47,430 nucleotides of DNA, from positions 192,032-239,461 of the forward strand of contig NZSL01000015.1 of the NCBI GenBank assembly GCA_002696735.1. Reading direction: 5' to 3'. Of this stretch, positions 1 to 8,641 are shown in pieces. Both the position numbers and the translations under genes were made by a program. Numbering within the stretch: the first letter of the stretch is position 1; each line of letters opens with the position of its first letter. Source of the DNA: Methylophaga sp. GTDB lineage: Bacteria; Pseudomonadota; Gammaproteobacteria; Nitrosococcales; Methylophagaceae. The notes under the pieces are model-generated. The model saw only the letters and a program-made list of their open reading frames with translations, did not search any database and was not told the DNA's origin.

Positions 1-1475
1 GCGTTGTATGCTTTAACCTGGCCTGAACCAATACCACGTTGACGATCACCTTTAGGTCCTGGATAACTCCATACGTTTGCACCTACGAAGAATTGACCTG
101 CACGGTAAGGCAGCATGAACGGTTCCCAATCCATACAAAGATGGTTGATACCTAAGTAGAAGTTTTGTCTTTCAGGATCGTATGAATCCATACCCTGGTT
201 GTGGAAACCCATGGCTGAAGGACAAATATCACGTGAACGGTGACCCATTCTGGTACTGAATTCCGGGTCACGAATTGGCAGACCTGTTTCCAAATCTACT
301 TTTTTCACCCAGTTTGCCGTTTCATCCATTTTGTCTGCAGAAACCAAATCACCTGTTTCACGATCCAGCGTGTAGATAATGCCGTTACGATCAGGGTGAG
401 TCAGCAATTTACGCATTTTGCCAGTTTTGTCTTTTTGCTCAGAAAGCATCATGACGTTAACGCCGGCGTAGTCCCATTCATCATGTGGTGTTTTTTGGTA
501 ACCGAATTTAGCTAAACCGGTATCCGCATCACGACCCCAGATAGTCATAGTCCATTTGTTATCACCAGGACGCATGGTTTCGTTCCAAGGCGCAGGATTA
601 CCTGAACCGTAGTAGAACATTTCTAAATCAGGGTCATAGGCATACCAACCCCAGTTAGTACCACCACCAATTTTCCAGGCTTCGTCTTCCCAGGTTTTCA
701 GACCCAGATCTTTTTGGCCGTAATGTGGGTTTGCACTGTTAAAGTCTTTTGCCAGGCCAATTTCTGAATCAGGGCCCGTTGCATACCAACGCCAAGCCAT
801 TTCACCAGTGTGAATATCAAAGGCGGTAACATAACCACGAACACCCAGCTCAGCACCAGAAGAACCCTGGATGACAAGGTCTTTTACAACGAATGGTGCT
901 TGTGTTTGGGTTTGACCAACACTGATATCACCATTCTCGACTTGCCAATGTAGCTCACCAGTTTCAGCATTTAATGCCACAACATGACCATCCAGCTGAC
1001 TTTTTACGATCATTGCCGGAGTTTTATCATCGCCAGGCCAGTAAGCCAGACCACGGTTTACGACGTCACAACATGCAACTGCGCGAGCAGCAGGATCTTG
1101 TTTTGGCTTATGCTCCCAGACGATGGTGCCAGGATCATTCAGGTTAATCGCAAAAGTGTTGTTTGGAAAAGGTGAATGGATATACATCATGTCACCAATA
1201 ACCAAAGGCGCACCTTCATGACCATTCAGCACACCAGTGGAGAATGTCCACGATGGTGATAATTTGCTGACGTTCTTTTTGTTGATTTGTTTTGAAGTAC
1301 TGTAATGATCTGCAGAATAGTTCTTACCCTGCATAACCCAGTTAGCTTCATCCTTTTGAAGTTCAACCAGCTTGTCATTGGCGAATGCAGCGCCTACTGT
1401 CATCATACCGATGACAGAGCTGACCAATGCAGCTGAACCGGTTTTTGTTAACCGGCTTAGTTTTTTCTCTCTCAT
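1..1475 (-). CDS. mxaF: Methanol dehydrogenase large (alpha) subunit, Ca-dependent MxaF type; 3' end outside window
   Basis: This is the periplasmic PQQ quinoprotein that oxidises methanol to formaldehyde and passes electrons to cytochrome cL. The first 491 codons are present and the gene runs off the left edge. The protein has a signal peptide (about residues 1-32, cleavage near AFA). It shows the adjacent-cysteine pair typical of PQQ alcohol dehydrogenases (C135-C136), W-type propeller repeats, and the catalytic segment [10 protein letters not shown] with the base D335. Residue A337 stands where lanthanide-dependent XoxF enzymes carry an extra Asp, so this reads as MxaF rather than XoxF. 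The ATG at 1475 is preceded 4 bases upstream by a perfect AGGAGG. Response-regulator and kinase genes lie directly upstream on the same strand. The small subunit and accessory mxa genes would lie beyond the left edge, but this cannot be seen. Confidence 0.96.
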   Translation of the reverse strand, partial: MREKKLSRLTKTGSAALVSSVIGMMTVGAAFANDKLVELQKDEANWVMQGKNYSADHYSTSKQINKKNVSKLSPSWTFSTGVLNGHEGAPLVIGDMMYIHSPFPNNTFAINLNDPGTIVWEHKPKQDPAARAVACCDVVNRGLAYWPGDDKTPAMIVKSQLDGHVVALNAETGELHWQVENGDISVGQTQTQAPFVVKDLVIQGSSGAELGVRGYVTAFDIHTGEMAWRWYATGPDSEIGLAKDFNSANPHYGQKDLGLKTWEDEAWKIGGGTNWGWYAYDPDLEMFYYGSGNPAPWNETMRPGDNKWTMTIWGRDADTGLAKFGYQKTPHDEWDYAGVNVMMLSEQKDKTGKMRKLLTHPDRNGIIYTLDRETGDLVSADKMDETANWVKKVDLETGLPIRDPEFSTRMGHRSRDICPSAMGFHNQGMDSYDPERQNFYLGINHLCMDWEPFMLPYRAGQFFVGANVWSYPGPKGDRQRGIGSGQVKAYN

Positions 1476-1498
1476 ATATCCTCCTATTTTAACTGGAT

Positions 1499-1514
1499 GT
1501 CAGCTTTCGCTGAC
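1499..1514 (-). promoter_or_regulatory. Hairpin with GAAA tetraloop in the mxaF leader
   Basis: Read on the minus strand this is GTCAGC, GAAA, GCTGAC: a perfect 6-bp stem closed by a GNRA-class tetraloop, about 24 bases upstream of the mxaF ATG and just before its Shine-Dalgarno. A second, weaker stem (TGTGT/ACACA, about 1517-1532) lies next to it. There is no U-tract, so it is not a terminator. It may stabilise the mRNA or serve as a regulatory leader; this is inference. Confidence 0.5.
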
Positions 1515-1608
1515 CCTGTGTCTCAGCACACATTCGAAAATGCGGCTGTGCACCGTTGATATCATCAGTTTTTAGTAGGGGTATGGGATAGAGAGCCTTG
1601 CCACCTCT

Positions 1609-1638
1609 GTTATAGGGAAGTCATCACATAATTGTCAG
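1609..1638 (-). promoter_or_regulatory. Candidate sigma70-type promoter for mxaF
   Basis: On the minus strand a -35 box CTGACA (1633-1638) is followed by an 18-base spacer and a -10 box TATAAC (1609-1614). Transcription would begin near 1602 and give a leader of about 125 bases. The site lies between the response-regulator stop and mxaF, so mxaF could be transcribed independently of the regulators upstream. It is predicted from box match only. Confidence 0.45.
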
Positions 1639-1679
1639 GGTGATAAACTTTTGCCTTGATGTAAGGCCATTTTACGAAG

Positions 1680-2333
1680 TTATTGATTATTGGGTGGATG
1701 GATCAAACCAATTTTCTGGGCCAGGAAAATAATATCTGCGAGCTTGGTTGTGCCAAGTTTACGCATCATATTGGTTTTATAATTTGATACCGTTTTAGGA
1801 GCCAAAGTAAGACTTTTTGAAATTTCCTCAATACTCATACCTTCAGCAACCATCCTGAAAACAGCAAATTCCTGATGTGACAGGGAATCAATTTTCTGAT
1901 CCGTTTTAATCAATTTTTCCATTGCAATAGAACGTGCAACTTCGGCACCGAGATAATGACGTTTTTCTGCAACGGATTTTACCGCTTCAATCAGCACATC
2001 AGATGAGCATGATTTGGTGATGTAGCCAATCGCACCAAGCTCCAGGGCACGCATGGCCAAAGTGGTTTCTTCATGCATGCTGCAGACCAGAATACGAGCA
2101 TCCTTATCTCGGTTACAGATCCTTCTGACACACTCTAAACCACCGGTGCCTGGCATGGTTAAATCTATAATGCAGACTTTAGGTTGCAAAGCAATAAACG
2201 CCTGATACCCCTCTTCAGCATTTCCGGATTGTCCAATCACCTCGAAACCGGCCGACTCGAGTAATTGCTGATAGCCTTCTCTGAGAATGGCATGATCGTC
2301 TATTAATAGTATGGTGGTACGTTGTTTGTTCAT
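1680..2333 (-). CDS. NarL/FixJ-family response regulator, probable regulator of methanol oxidation
   Basis: This is a 217-residue two-domain response regulator. The receiver domain (about 5-120) has the acidic pair D12-D13, the phosphoacceptor D57 in CIIDLTMPG, and K107 in GYITK. A LuxR-type helix-turn-helix occupies about 148-210 (LSHQEFAVFRMVAEG, then SKSLTLAPKTVSNYK). It lies 46 bases downstream of a cognate-looking kinase gene and directly upstream of mxaF on the same strand. MxaX/MoxX of Paracoccus and MxaB of Methylobacterium are NarL/LuxR-type regulators of methanol dehydrogenase genes, so by family and position this gene probably controls mxa expression. The target is not shown by the sequence. 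Confidence 0.88.
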   Translation of the reverse strand: MNKQRTTILLIDDHAILREGYQQLLESAGFEVIGQSGNAEEGYQAFIALQPKVCIIDLTMPGTGGLECVRRICNRDKDARILVCSMHEETTLAMRALELGAIGYITKSCSSDVLIEAVKSVAEKRHYLGAEVARSIAMEKLIKTDQKIDSLSHQEFAVFRMVAEGMSIEEISKSLTLAPKTVSNYKTNMMRKLGTTKLADIIFLAQKIGLIHPPNNQ

Positions 2334-2379
2334 TTCTTCTGATACCTCATTATTAGCATGTATTTTTTACGGTAAATTT

Positions 2380-3348
2380 TCATAACGGAATATGCAGCGC
2401 TAAAACTGTGCCTTTAGGATCTGCTGGATGCAGATTGAACTGGCCATTTAAAGCATGTACCCGCTCACGTATACCAATCAGTCCAAGTCCATTACCCATA
2501 CCTTCATTGGGATCAAACCCTATTCCGTTGTCACGGATGGTCAGACTGATATCGTTACGTTGGGCTGATTTATTTTGGGTAATTAAATCGATATGAATTG
2601 AGCTGGCTTCTGCATGACGGGTAATATTGGTTAAGGCTTCCTGCAGGCTGCGATAAATAGTTAATGCGGTGTCATAGTCAACAAGCTGATCGTCTACTTC
2701 AATAGCGATATTGATCTCGTAATCTGGAAACGACATTTGCCATTGCCCAATCAGATCTTCAATGGCTGCTGAAAGTCCCACGGTTTCAAGACCAGGAGGT
2801 TTTAAGCTGCGTAACTGTGAACGGGTAACGTTACGCAGAAAGCTTGCGCTGTCCTGGATGGTCTTGAGGATTGCTTGAAGTTTAGGATCTTCCGTTTTGT
2901 ACTTGATGGCAACGGAAGCATTTACATCAATTGCGGCAAGATATTGTCCGAATACATCATGTAATTCTGAGGCAAGGTGATTACGTTCTGCTTCCCTGAC
3001 CTGGGTAATGTGTTTGATAAGAGCACGGTTTTGTAACAGTAACTTTGCATTATCAGCATTTTGCATTTCAAGTTTGGTTTTAATTTCAAGATTACGCTTC
3101 AGGGTGTCTTGCAGTTCGATATAACGTCTTCGGCCAAACCACATCAATCCAATACTGAATACCAGCAACACAAAAATAATTTCATCCAGTTGATAAAACT
3201 CTCCTAATGCTGCCCAGTTAATCCAGCGTTCAGCCAAATCGAAATATCCAGCAACAAAATAGGTCAGTAGCGACGCGCCCACAATGACAACCAAATCAAT
3301 TTTGCCCCTGTTGCTTTTATCGCCAGGGGATAATTTAGGTGACATCAT
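2380..3348 (-). CDS. NarX-type (HisKA_3) membrane sensor histidine kinase, probable MxaY-like partner of the regulator at 1680
   Basis: This is a 322-residue kinase. Two transmembrane helices (about 16-36 and 53-72) enclose a very short periplasmic stretch, followed by a coiled coil (about 74-112). The HisKA_3 H-box is ERNHLASELHDVFGQYL. The HATPase domain has the N-box LQEALTNITRHAEA, DNGIGFD and a glycine-rich GNGLGLIGIRERV. The ATG at 3348 was chosen because AGGCGA lies six bases upstream; a longer frame to 3465 adds an atypical low-complexity leader. There is no dedicated sensor domain, so sensing may be within the membrane or via a partner. In Paracoccus the MxaYX kinase/regulator pair controls the mxa operon, and the location here suggests an analogous role. 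Confidence 0.85.
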   Translation of the reverse strand: MMSPKLSPGDKSNRGKIDLVVIVGASLLTYFVAGYFDLAERWINWAALGEFYQLDEIIFVLLVFSIGLMWFGRRRYIELQDTLKRNLEIKTKLEMQNADNAKLLLQNRALIKHITQVREAERNHLASELHDVFGQYLAAIDVNASVAIKYKTEDPKLQAILKTIQDSASFLRNVTRSQLRSLKPPGLETVGLSAAIEDLIGQWQMSFPDYEINIAIEVDDQLVDYDTALTIYRSLQEALTNITRHAEASSIHIDLITQNKSAQRNDISLTIRDNGIGFDPNEGMGNGLGLIGIRERVHALNGQFNLHPADPKGTVLALHIPL

Positions 3349-3570
3349 GTAATTTCGCCTATATTTAATTTTGAGATAAACGACTATTTTATGACGATTA
3401 TTTTTGATATGTATATGCCAACAATGATGAAAATTATAAAAAAATAAAAAACAGGAAAAAGTCATAACAATAACCGTGACATATTCCCTAATTGATGTGA
3501 GTCATCTGCTCTATTTTGCCAATGCAGACAATCTGTACGATAAGTCGAGATTTTATTGGAGCAAAATTTA

Positions 3571-3903
3571 ATGAAAATTTTTTTAAACACCGTTGTTATT
3601 TCTGCATTCATTGCCCTATTTTCTCTGAATATTGCCTATTCTGAAGAGGCGTTAGCGTTACCTGTAGGTGAATTTGAGTTTGTGAAAATGTTTTCAGGTA
3701 AAGATTCTGGTTTTGTAAGAGAAAAACTGGGAGAGCCTGCAGAGATAGTGAAGCGAGAAAATGAAAGTGGAACGGTAGAGTTCTGGATTTATAAAAATAT
3801 AGTTAAAGTTGGCAATACTGATAAAACATATAAATACACACAGATTGGAATTATAAATAATTATATTGAGACTCTAGGTAATACAAACAGAAGTCCTAAG
3901 TAA
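3571..3903 (+). CDS. Small secreted protein with a BamE/SmpA-like fold, unknown function
   Basis: This is a 110-residue protein with an N-terminal signal peptide (about 1-24, ending near AYS-EE) and no lipobox cysteine. The mature part has the pattern of the SmpA/OmlA (BamE) alpha-beta fold: a helix ending in VREKLGEPAEIV, then GTVEFWIYKNIV and further strands. The ATG at 3571 was chosen because TGGAGC lies about nine bases upstream; a TTG start at 3556 would include the ribosome-binding site itself. It is the first gene of a run of three with mxaD and a beta-propeller gene, divergent from the MDH two-component genes. I do not recognise it as a named mxa gene. It could help envelope assembly or maturation of the methanol oxidation system, by context only. 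Confidence 0.75.
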   Translation: MKIFLNTVVISAFIALFSLNIAYSEEALALPVGEFEFVKMFSGKDSGFVREKLGEPAEIVKRENESGTVEFWIYKNIVKVGNTDKTYKYTQIGIINNYIETLGNTNRSPK

Positions 3904-3932
3904 ATTTATTTTTTGATGAAAAAGGTTAGAAC

Positions 3933-4457
3933 GTGAATAAAATGATTAATAAACTATCGCTGGCAAGTTTGGGTTTAGTGCTTTTAAGCAGCAGTGTCTT
4001 TGCTCATGGACCAACGCCACAAAGGGTTGATGAACACATTACTATTGATGCAGAGGTTGCCACTGTCTGGCAAAAAGTTAATGCCTTTGACCAATTGGAT
4101 AAATGGCATCCGGCAGTGGAATCAATCACCATGCAGGATGAAACCACAAGAATCGTGACCTTAAAGTCAGGCGGTGAAATTACCGAAAGTCTTGATGAAT
4201 CAGATGCGGATCGTCATTACATTGGATACCGTTTATTAAAGGAAAATATTGAAGCGATGCCTGTCAGCTTTTATACGATTGGTATCGAAGTAGAACCATC
4301 TGACACCGGAAGTAAAGTAAGTTGGAGTGGTCGTTTCTATCGTGCTGATACCGGCAATTTTCCGCCGGAAAATCTGAATGATGAAGCCGCTGTTAAAGCC
4401 ATGACAGAATACGCAAAGACAGGGCTGGAAGGTTTAAAAGCCAGCTTGGAAAAATAA
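3933..4457 (+). CDS. mxaD: MxaD-like periplasmic SRPBCC-fold protein
   Basis: This is a 174-residue protein with a signal peptide (about 1-24, cleavage at VFA-HG). The mature N-terminus is HGPTPQRVDEHITI, followed by an SRPBCC/polyketide-cyclase-like domain (VWQKVNAFDQLDKWHPAVES, later KVSWSGRFYRA). MxaD of Methylobacterium is a periplasmic protein of this fold that affects electron flow from methanol dehydrogenase to cytochrome cL. The GTG start at 3933 is preceded by AAAGG at a seven-base spacing; the in-frame ATG at 3942 is too far from it. It lies 29 bases after the BamE-like gene and just ahead of the propeller gene. The mxaD assignment rests on fold, mature N-terminus and neighbourhood with mxaF. 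Confidence 0.8.
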   Translation: MNKMINKLSLASLGLVLLSSSVFAHGPTPQRVDEHITIDAEVATVWQKVNAFDQLDKWHPAVESITMQDETTRIVTLKSGGEITESLDESDADRHYIGYRLLKENIEAMPVSFYTIGIEVEPSDTGSKVSWSGRFYRADTGNFPPENLNDEAAVKAMTEYAKTGLEGLKASLEK

Positions 4458-4463
4458 TCAGTG

Positions 4464-5399
4464 ATGTTCATTAAACCAATTATTTTTTGCCTGGGAATAT
4501 TCCCTGCTGTAGCACTGGCTGACGATTTTTATATCAGCAGCCAGTCCGGGAATCATCTTTCTCTATTTGATTCAAAAACAGTTCAAATAACAAAAGCGGT
4601 TGAGGTTTCTAGTGGTCCGGTAATGGTTGCTGTCGATAAATCCAATGACGCTATTTATCTCTCGCATCCTGAGCAAGGCAAATTGTCAGTAATTGATTTG
4701 AATAGTTTTGAATTGATCCATGAGATAAAAACAGGTGGTCAGCCTTTTGCTATGGTGCTTGATAGCCAAAAGTCTCAACTTTTTGTGACGGACTGGTCCA
4801 GAAATGCATTATTAGTGATTAACACTACCAGCAGGCAATTGGTGGACCTACTTGCGGTTGGGGAGAGCCCTGCCGGGATTGCAATAGATCCCGAGGGACG
4901 CAAGGTGTTTGTGGCAAACCGTGAAAGCAATTCTGTAATGGTGCTTGATGCTGATACGCCGGACCTGCATGCAACTATAGAAACGGGTGAGCGTCCTTAT
5001 GCTGTTGCCTTTAATCCAATTAATGGTCATCTGTACGTTACTTGCGTTAAAGATAATTCGCTGACAGTAATTGACACGAAAACCTATGAAAAAATTGCTG
5101 ATCTCAAACCGGGTAAAGCGCCGTATGGTGTTACGGTGAGCGACGACGGCAAGCAGTTTTATGTTGTGAATCAGAATGACAACACGCTGGTGGAGTTTGA
5201 TGCGGGAAGTCTGCAAATAACGCAGACTATCAAAACCGAAAAAATGCCGGAAAGTGTTGAGCTATCAAAGGATCAACAGCATGCTTACATCATTAATTGG
5301 TTTAGTAACTCATTATCGATTATTGATTTACAGCAAGGAAAACAAACCAGCTCAATCCCACTTAAGGAAGGACCACGCAAGATTAGTCTGGCTCAATAG
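4464..5399 (+). CDS. Secreted YVTN-family beta-propeller protein in the methanol oxidation region
   Basis: This is a 311-residue protein with a signal peptide (about 1-20, ALA-DD). About seven 40-residue YVTN repeats follow, each of the form fVanresNsVmVlDadT then ItTGerPyaVAf. The repeats fill the whole mature protein, so it should fold as a single propeller in the periplasm. Such propellers often accompany PQQ-dependent dehydrogenase genes, and the position next to mxaD suggests a role in methanol or other PQQ-linked oxidation. It could be the positional equivalent of MxaE, which I cannot confirm. The start is either GTG 4461 or ATG 4464; the GGA at 4448 slightly favours GTG. It converges on trmL 24 bases away. 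Confidence 0.8.
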   Translation: MFIKPIIFCLGIFPAVALADDFYISSQSGNHLSLFDSKTVQITKAVEVSSGPVMVAVDKSNDAIYLSHPEQGKLSVIDLNSFELIHEIKTGGQPFAMVLDSQKSQLFVTDWSRNALLVINTTSRQLVDLLAVGESPAGIAIDPEGRKVFVANRESNSVMVLDADTPDLHATIETGERPYAVAFNPINGHLYVTCVKDNSLTVIDTKTYEKIADLKPGKAPYGVTVSDDGKQFYVVNQNDNTLVEFDAGSLQITQTIKTEKMPESVELSKDQQHAYIINWFSNSLSIIDLQQGKQTSSIPLKEGPRKISLAQ

Positions 5400-5423
5400 A
5401 AATCTAAAATCAGGGGCGGTATT

Positions 5424-5888
5424 TTATACCGCTCCGTTATAGTCAAGCTGTCGCCAGGCTTCATACAGAATAATAGCCGTAGCATTGGAAAGATTCAGGC
5501 TGCGGCTTTCTGGATACATAGGGATCCGAATTTTCTGCCTATCAGGCAAATTGTCCAATAGCGTTGCTGGCAATCCACGTGACTCGGGACCAAACAGCAG
5601 AATACTTTCATCGATAAAAGTTGCCTGATGGTGAAACTGTTTCGCTTTAGTGGTGCAGGCAAACAAAGGTCGATTTTGCTGCCATTGTTGAAATGCTGCA
5701 AAATCAGCATGCACTTTAACCGGTGCAAATTCATGATAGTCCAGTCCTGCTCTTCTCAGACGTTTATCATCCAAAACAAAAGCCAGTGGCTCAATCAGAT
5801 GCAGTTGTGCACCTGTGTTGGCGCATAGACGGATAATATTACCGGTATTGGGTGGGATTTCAGGCTCATAGAGCGCGATGTGTAACAC
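5424..5888 (-). CDS. trmL: tRNA (cytidine/uridine-34 2'-O)-methyltransferase TrmL
   Basis: This is a 154-residue SPOUT-class enzyme that methylates the wobble ribose of tRNA-Leu isoacceptors using SAM. It contains the family N-terminus [22 protein letters not shown] and the trefoil-knot motifs [11 protein letters not shown] and [20 protein letters not shown] near the C-terminus. Its length matches the family. The start is GTG at 5888, two bases after the mltD stop, so expression is probably translationally coupled to mltD; no independent ribosome-binding site is visible. Confidence 0.94.
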   Translation of the reverse strand: MLHIALYEPEIPPNTGNIIRLCANTGAQLHLIEPLAFVLDDKRLRRAGLDYHEFAPVKVHADFAAFQQWQQNRPLFACTTKAKQFHHQATFIDESILLFGPESRGLPATLLDNLPDRQKIRIPMYPESRSLNLSNATAIILYEAWRQLDYNGAV

Positions 5889-5890
5889 GA

Positions 5891-7498
5891 TTAACTATGG
5901 CTGATCTGGATAGTTGGATCGACGTACAAGGTCAGTTTTTGTCCTGGCTGCAATAAAGTGCGATCACTTAAACCATTCCATTCCTTAACTTTATCCACCG
6001 TAACATTAAACTTACGGGATATTGTCCAAAGTGAGTCACCATTACGAATAGTGTAATTGATGGCTTTTAGCTTTGAAACAGTTTGATTGGGTTGCCAGAT
6101 AATCAATTGCTGGCCTGAATGTAAAACATCCGAAGGCGTTTTTTTATTCCATTGGGTTAATTCAAACACATCAACAGTATGCGCTTTAGCAATGTTCCAC
6201 CAGGTATCACCCGCTTTAACCGAATAATTAAATTTTTTCCCCTGCTGCAATTTCTGTTTCGCCAGAGCATTTGCCTCAGCTTCATCAGCCAGAGCAGTGG
6301 AAACAGGTATTAACAGGTGGGCTCCAGCACGGATAAAATTGCTGTTAATTTTATTCGCTTTTTTCAGCTCAGCAACCGTCGTGTGATGCATTGCGGCGAT
6401 TTTGCTCAGTGACTCTCCGGGTTTTACTTCATGGCGTTTCCAGCGCAGCAGTTCTTTTTCCGGAATATCCATTAATGCTGTTTCAAATGCACTTGCTTTG
6501 GTCGAAGGCAGTACCAGTTCATGCGGGCCTTGTGGTGCCGTTGCCCAGCGATTAAAGCCCGGGTTTAAAAGATAAAGCTCATCAAGTGTGATATCTGCCA
6601 GATTGGCAGCGAGAGATAAATCAATCTGGCTACCGACATTTACTACGCTCAAATAGGGTTTGTTGGCCACTGGCGACAGTTGTAAGTCATATTGAGCAGG
6701 TTGTTTTACCAATTCTGCTACGGCCAATAATTTAGGTACATAGGCTGTGGTTTCTGCAGGCAACTCCAGTGACCAGAAGTCAGTCGGTAAACCGGCTTCT
6801 CTGTTACGTTTGATGGCACGACCTACTGTACCTTCACCGGCATTGTAAGCGGCTATGGCAAGTTCCCAATCGTTAAAGTCGTTATGTAACTTTTGCAGAT
6901 AGTCCAGGGCCGCATTGGTGGATTGAATAACATCACGGCGACCGTCATACCACCAGTTCTGTTCCAGTCCAAATACACGGCCAGTAGCCGGAATAAATTG
7001 CCAGATACCGGCCGCTTGTCCAGATGAGAGTGCAAAAGGCTGGTAACCGCTTTCAATAATTGGCAATAAAGCAATTTCCAACGGCATATCGCGACTTTCA
7101 AGTTCTTCAACAATGTAAAAAAGATAAGGTCGAGCACGTTCGACAACTTTGTTGAAATAATCCGGATGATTGGCAAACCAGGTAAGGCGACTTTGAGTTT
7201 CCGGATCCAGATCCTGATATTCAGCCAGTTGATAACCATTACGAATACGTTGCCAGACATCAGTGACTTTAGGATCAATTTCCGAATCTTCAAGTACCGA
7301 TAAATCCAAATCCAACGGACTCAGCTGTGTCAGCTGATTTTTTTTCCAGTTGGTGTGTTTTGTTAATGGACCATGGGAGGTTTTCTGAGACGGTTCTGCG
7401 CTGACAGTTTCAGTATGTTTGGGGGTTGTACTACAGCCAGTGAAGAGTACCGAAAGCACTGCAAACAGGGGCCATAGACGATTTTTAGTTTTTAACAT
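5891..7498 (-). CDS. mltD: Membrane-bound lytic murein transglycosylase D with three LysM domains
   Basis: This is a 535-residue lipoprotein that cleaves the MurNAc-GlcNAc bond of peptidoglycan to give anhydro ends. The lipobox is LFTGC (C22). The SLT catalytic domain starts around residue 125, with the catalytic Glu at E149 in [34 protein letters not shown] follows. Three LysM peptidoglycan-binding modules fill the C-terminal third, beginning [26 protein letters not shown] and [13 protein letters not shown]. It shares a transcript with trmL. In E. coli mltD is beside gloB; here gloB lies 3 kb away. A perfect 20-base palindrome lies about 60 bases upstream of the start. Confidence 0.96.
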   Translation of the reverse strand: MLKTKNRLWPLFAVLSVLFTGCSTTPKHTETVSAEPSQKTSHGPLTKHTNWKKNQLTQLSPLDLDLSVLEDSEIDPKVTDVWQRIRNGYQLAEYQDLDPETQSRLTWFANHPDYFNKVVERARPYLFYIVEELESRDMPLEIALLPIIESGYQPFALSSGQAAGIWQFIPATGRVFGLEQNWWYDGRRDVIQSTNAALDYLQKLHNDFNDWELAIAAYNAGEGTVGRAIKRNREAGLPTDFWSLELPAETTAYVPKLLAVAELVKQPAQYDLQLSPVANKPYLSVVNVGSQIDLSLAANLADITLDELYLLNPGFNRWATAPQGPHELVLPSTKASAFETALMDIPEKELLRWKRHEVKPGESLSKIAAMHHTTVAELKKANKINSNFIRAGAHLLIPVSTALADEAEANALAKQKLQQGKKFNYSVKAGDTWWNIAKAHTVDVFELTQWNKKTPSDVLHSGQQLIIWQPNQTVSKLKAINYTIRNGDSLWTISRKFNVTVDKVKEWNGLSDRTLLQPGQKLTLYVDPTIQISHS

Positions 7499-7557
7499 AA
7501 AGGTTTATCATAATGTCGTAAGCACATAATTGTGCTCAATATATACCGGAATAAATG

Positions 7558-7577
7558 GTTAAAGACCAGTCTTTAAC
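7558..7577. promoter_or_regulatory. Perfect 20-base palindrome upstream of mltD, operator-like
   Basis: GTTAAAGAC and GTCTTTAAC are exact inverted repeats around a two-base centre (CA). With only two central bases it cannot form a good RNA hairpin, so it looks like a dimeric DNA-binding site. It lies 60-80 bases upstream of the mltD start. The binding protein is unknown. Confidence 0.55.
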
Positions 7578-7680
7578 TGCCCGGTTGTTTCTGCCCGCAC
7601 CTGAATTCTCCTTATTTCAACGTCAATTCCTTAGTGCTTGTTTATTTTTCAAAGCTACTTCTGCTAAAGCGCAATAACAT

Positions 7681-7702
7681 TTATAGAACAGTTATAGAAC
7701 AG
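7681..7702. repeat. Tandem duplication of an 11-base unit
   Basis: TTATAGAACAG occurs twice with no gap (7681-7691, 7692-7702), one helical turn apart, in the promoter region of the DUF2797 gene. It could be a pair of in-phase protein-binding sites or a replication-slippage duplication. Confidence 0.7.
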
Positions 7703-7802
7703 TGATGAATTGAGCCTTTTGAATAAATACCTGACAGTGGATAGGTCTGGCTGTCCTGCTACGTTAAACTATCCTCTAATTTGAAATTAAAGGTTTCGCT
7801 AC

Positions 7803-8636
7803 GTGACAGAATTTGCAGGACAACTAAACAAGATGCAGGCGACCCTGCCGGAAACTGATGGGCCAGTAAATTATCAAATGATTTTGGGAGAACATCAGCT
7901 CCCGATGAATCCACTTATTGGATCGAATATACAGCTGATTTATGCGGGTGAGATTCGTTGCCAGAACTGCCAGCGAATGACCAAGAAAAGCTATAGTGGT
8001 GGGTTCTGTTTTCCCTGCTCACAAAAACTGGCGCAATGTGATTTATGCTTTATGAAACCTGAGTTATGTCACTTTGCTCAAGGGACCTGTCGTGAACCTG
8101 AGTGGGGTGTTCAGGTGTGTATGCAGGACCATATTGTTTATCTGGCGAATAGTTCAGGGATCAAAGTGGGTATTACCCGAATTTCGCAAATGCCGACACG
8201 CTGGCTGGATCAGGGAGCAACCCAGGCGTTGCCCATTTTTCGAGTGAGTAGCCGTTATCATTCCGGTTTGGTTGAAGTCCTGTTTAAAAATCATGTTTCG
8301 GATCGCACTGACTGGCGAAAAATGTTGCGCGGCCCTGCTGACACAATTGATCTGGCAGAGCAGCGTGATCAATTACAGGCTGAATGTGCCGATCAAATCC
8401 GGCTTTTACAGCAGGAGTTGGGTGAGGATGCCATTACCACACTGACAGATGGAAAAACCCTGGAAATAAGCTACCCTGTGCAGCAATATCCAGAAAAAGT
8501 CAGTTCTATGAATTTTGATAAAACACCGGAAATTGCGGGTAAATTATTGGGCATAAAAGGGCAATATCTGATTATGGATAAAGGCGTTTTAAATATCCGT
8601 AAATTTACGGGCTACCAAATAACAATGAAGGCTTGA
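7803..8636 (+). CDS. DUF2797 family protein with cysteine-rich zinc-binding region
   Basis: This is a 277-residue cytosolic protein of the DUF2797 family, whose function I do not know. Residues about 50-100 hold a dense cysteine/histidine cluster (CQNCQRM, FCFPC, CDLCFMKPELCHF, CREPEWG) likely to bind zinc. It is followed by the family signature KVGITRISQMPTRWLDQGA, reminiscent of GIY-YIG-like folds. The start is GTG at 7803 with AAAGG upstream. It ends just before pyrD, with the pyrD ribosome-binding site inside its last codons, so the two are probably cotranscribed. Confidence 0.85.
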   Translation: MTEFAGQLNKMQATLPETDGPVNYQMILGEHQLPMNPLIGSNIQLIYAGEIRCQNCQRMTKKSYSGGFCFPCSQKLAQCDLCFMKPELCHFAQGTCREPEWGVQVCMQDHIVYLANSSGIKVGITRISQMPTRWLDQGATQALPIFRVSSRYHSGLVEVLFKNHVSDRTDWRKMLRGPADTIDLAEQRDQLQAECADQIRLLQQELGEDAITTLTDGKTLEISYPVQQYPEKVSSMNFDKTPEIAGKLLGIKGQYLIMDKGVLNIRKFTGYQITMKA

Positions 8637-8641
8637 TTTGT

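Larger units (their letters stand above)
7499..7802. other. 304-base non-coding gap between divergent mltD and DUF2797 gene
   Basis: No gene is visible. The gap holds a perfect palindrome (7558-7577), a small GCAC/GTGC dyad near 7520-7535, and an exact tandem 11-base repeat (7681-7702). Both flanking genes start outward, so promoters for each must lie here, but I could not identify strong -35/-10 pairs with confidence. Confidence 0.6.

Noticed and set aside
240-1575. Plus-strand short frames within the first 1.5 kb.
   Set aside because: They are antisense to mxaF, whose minus-strand reading is unambiguous.
3349-3465. Longer N-terminus for the histidine kinase starting at 3465.
   Set aside because: The extra 39 residues are Phe/His/Lys/Tyr-rich and atypical, while the ATG at 3348 has a spaced Shine-Dalgarno and leads directly into the first membrane helix.
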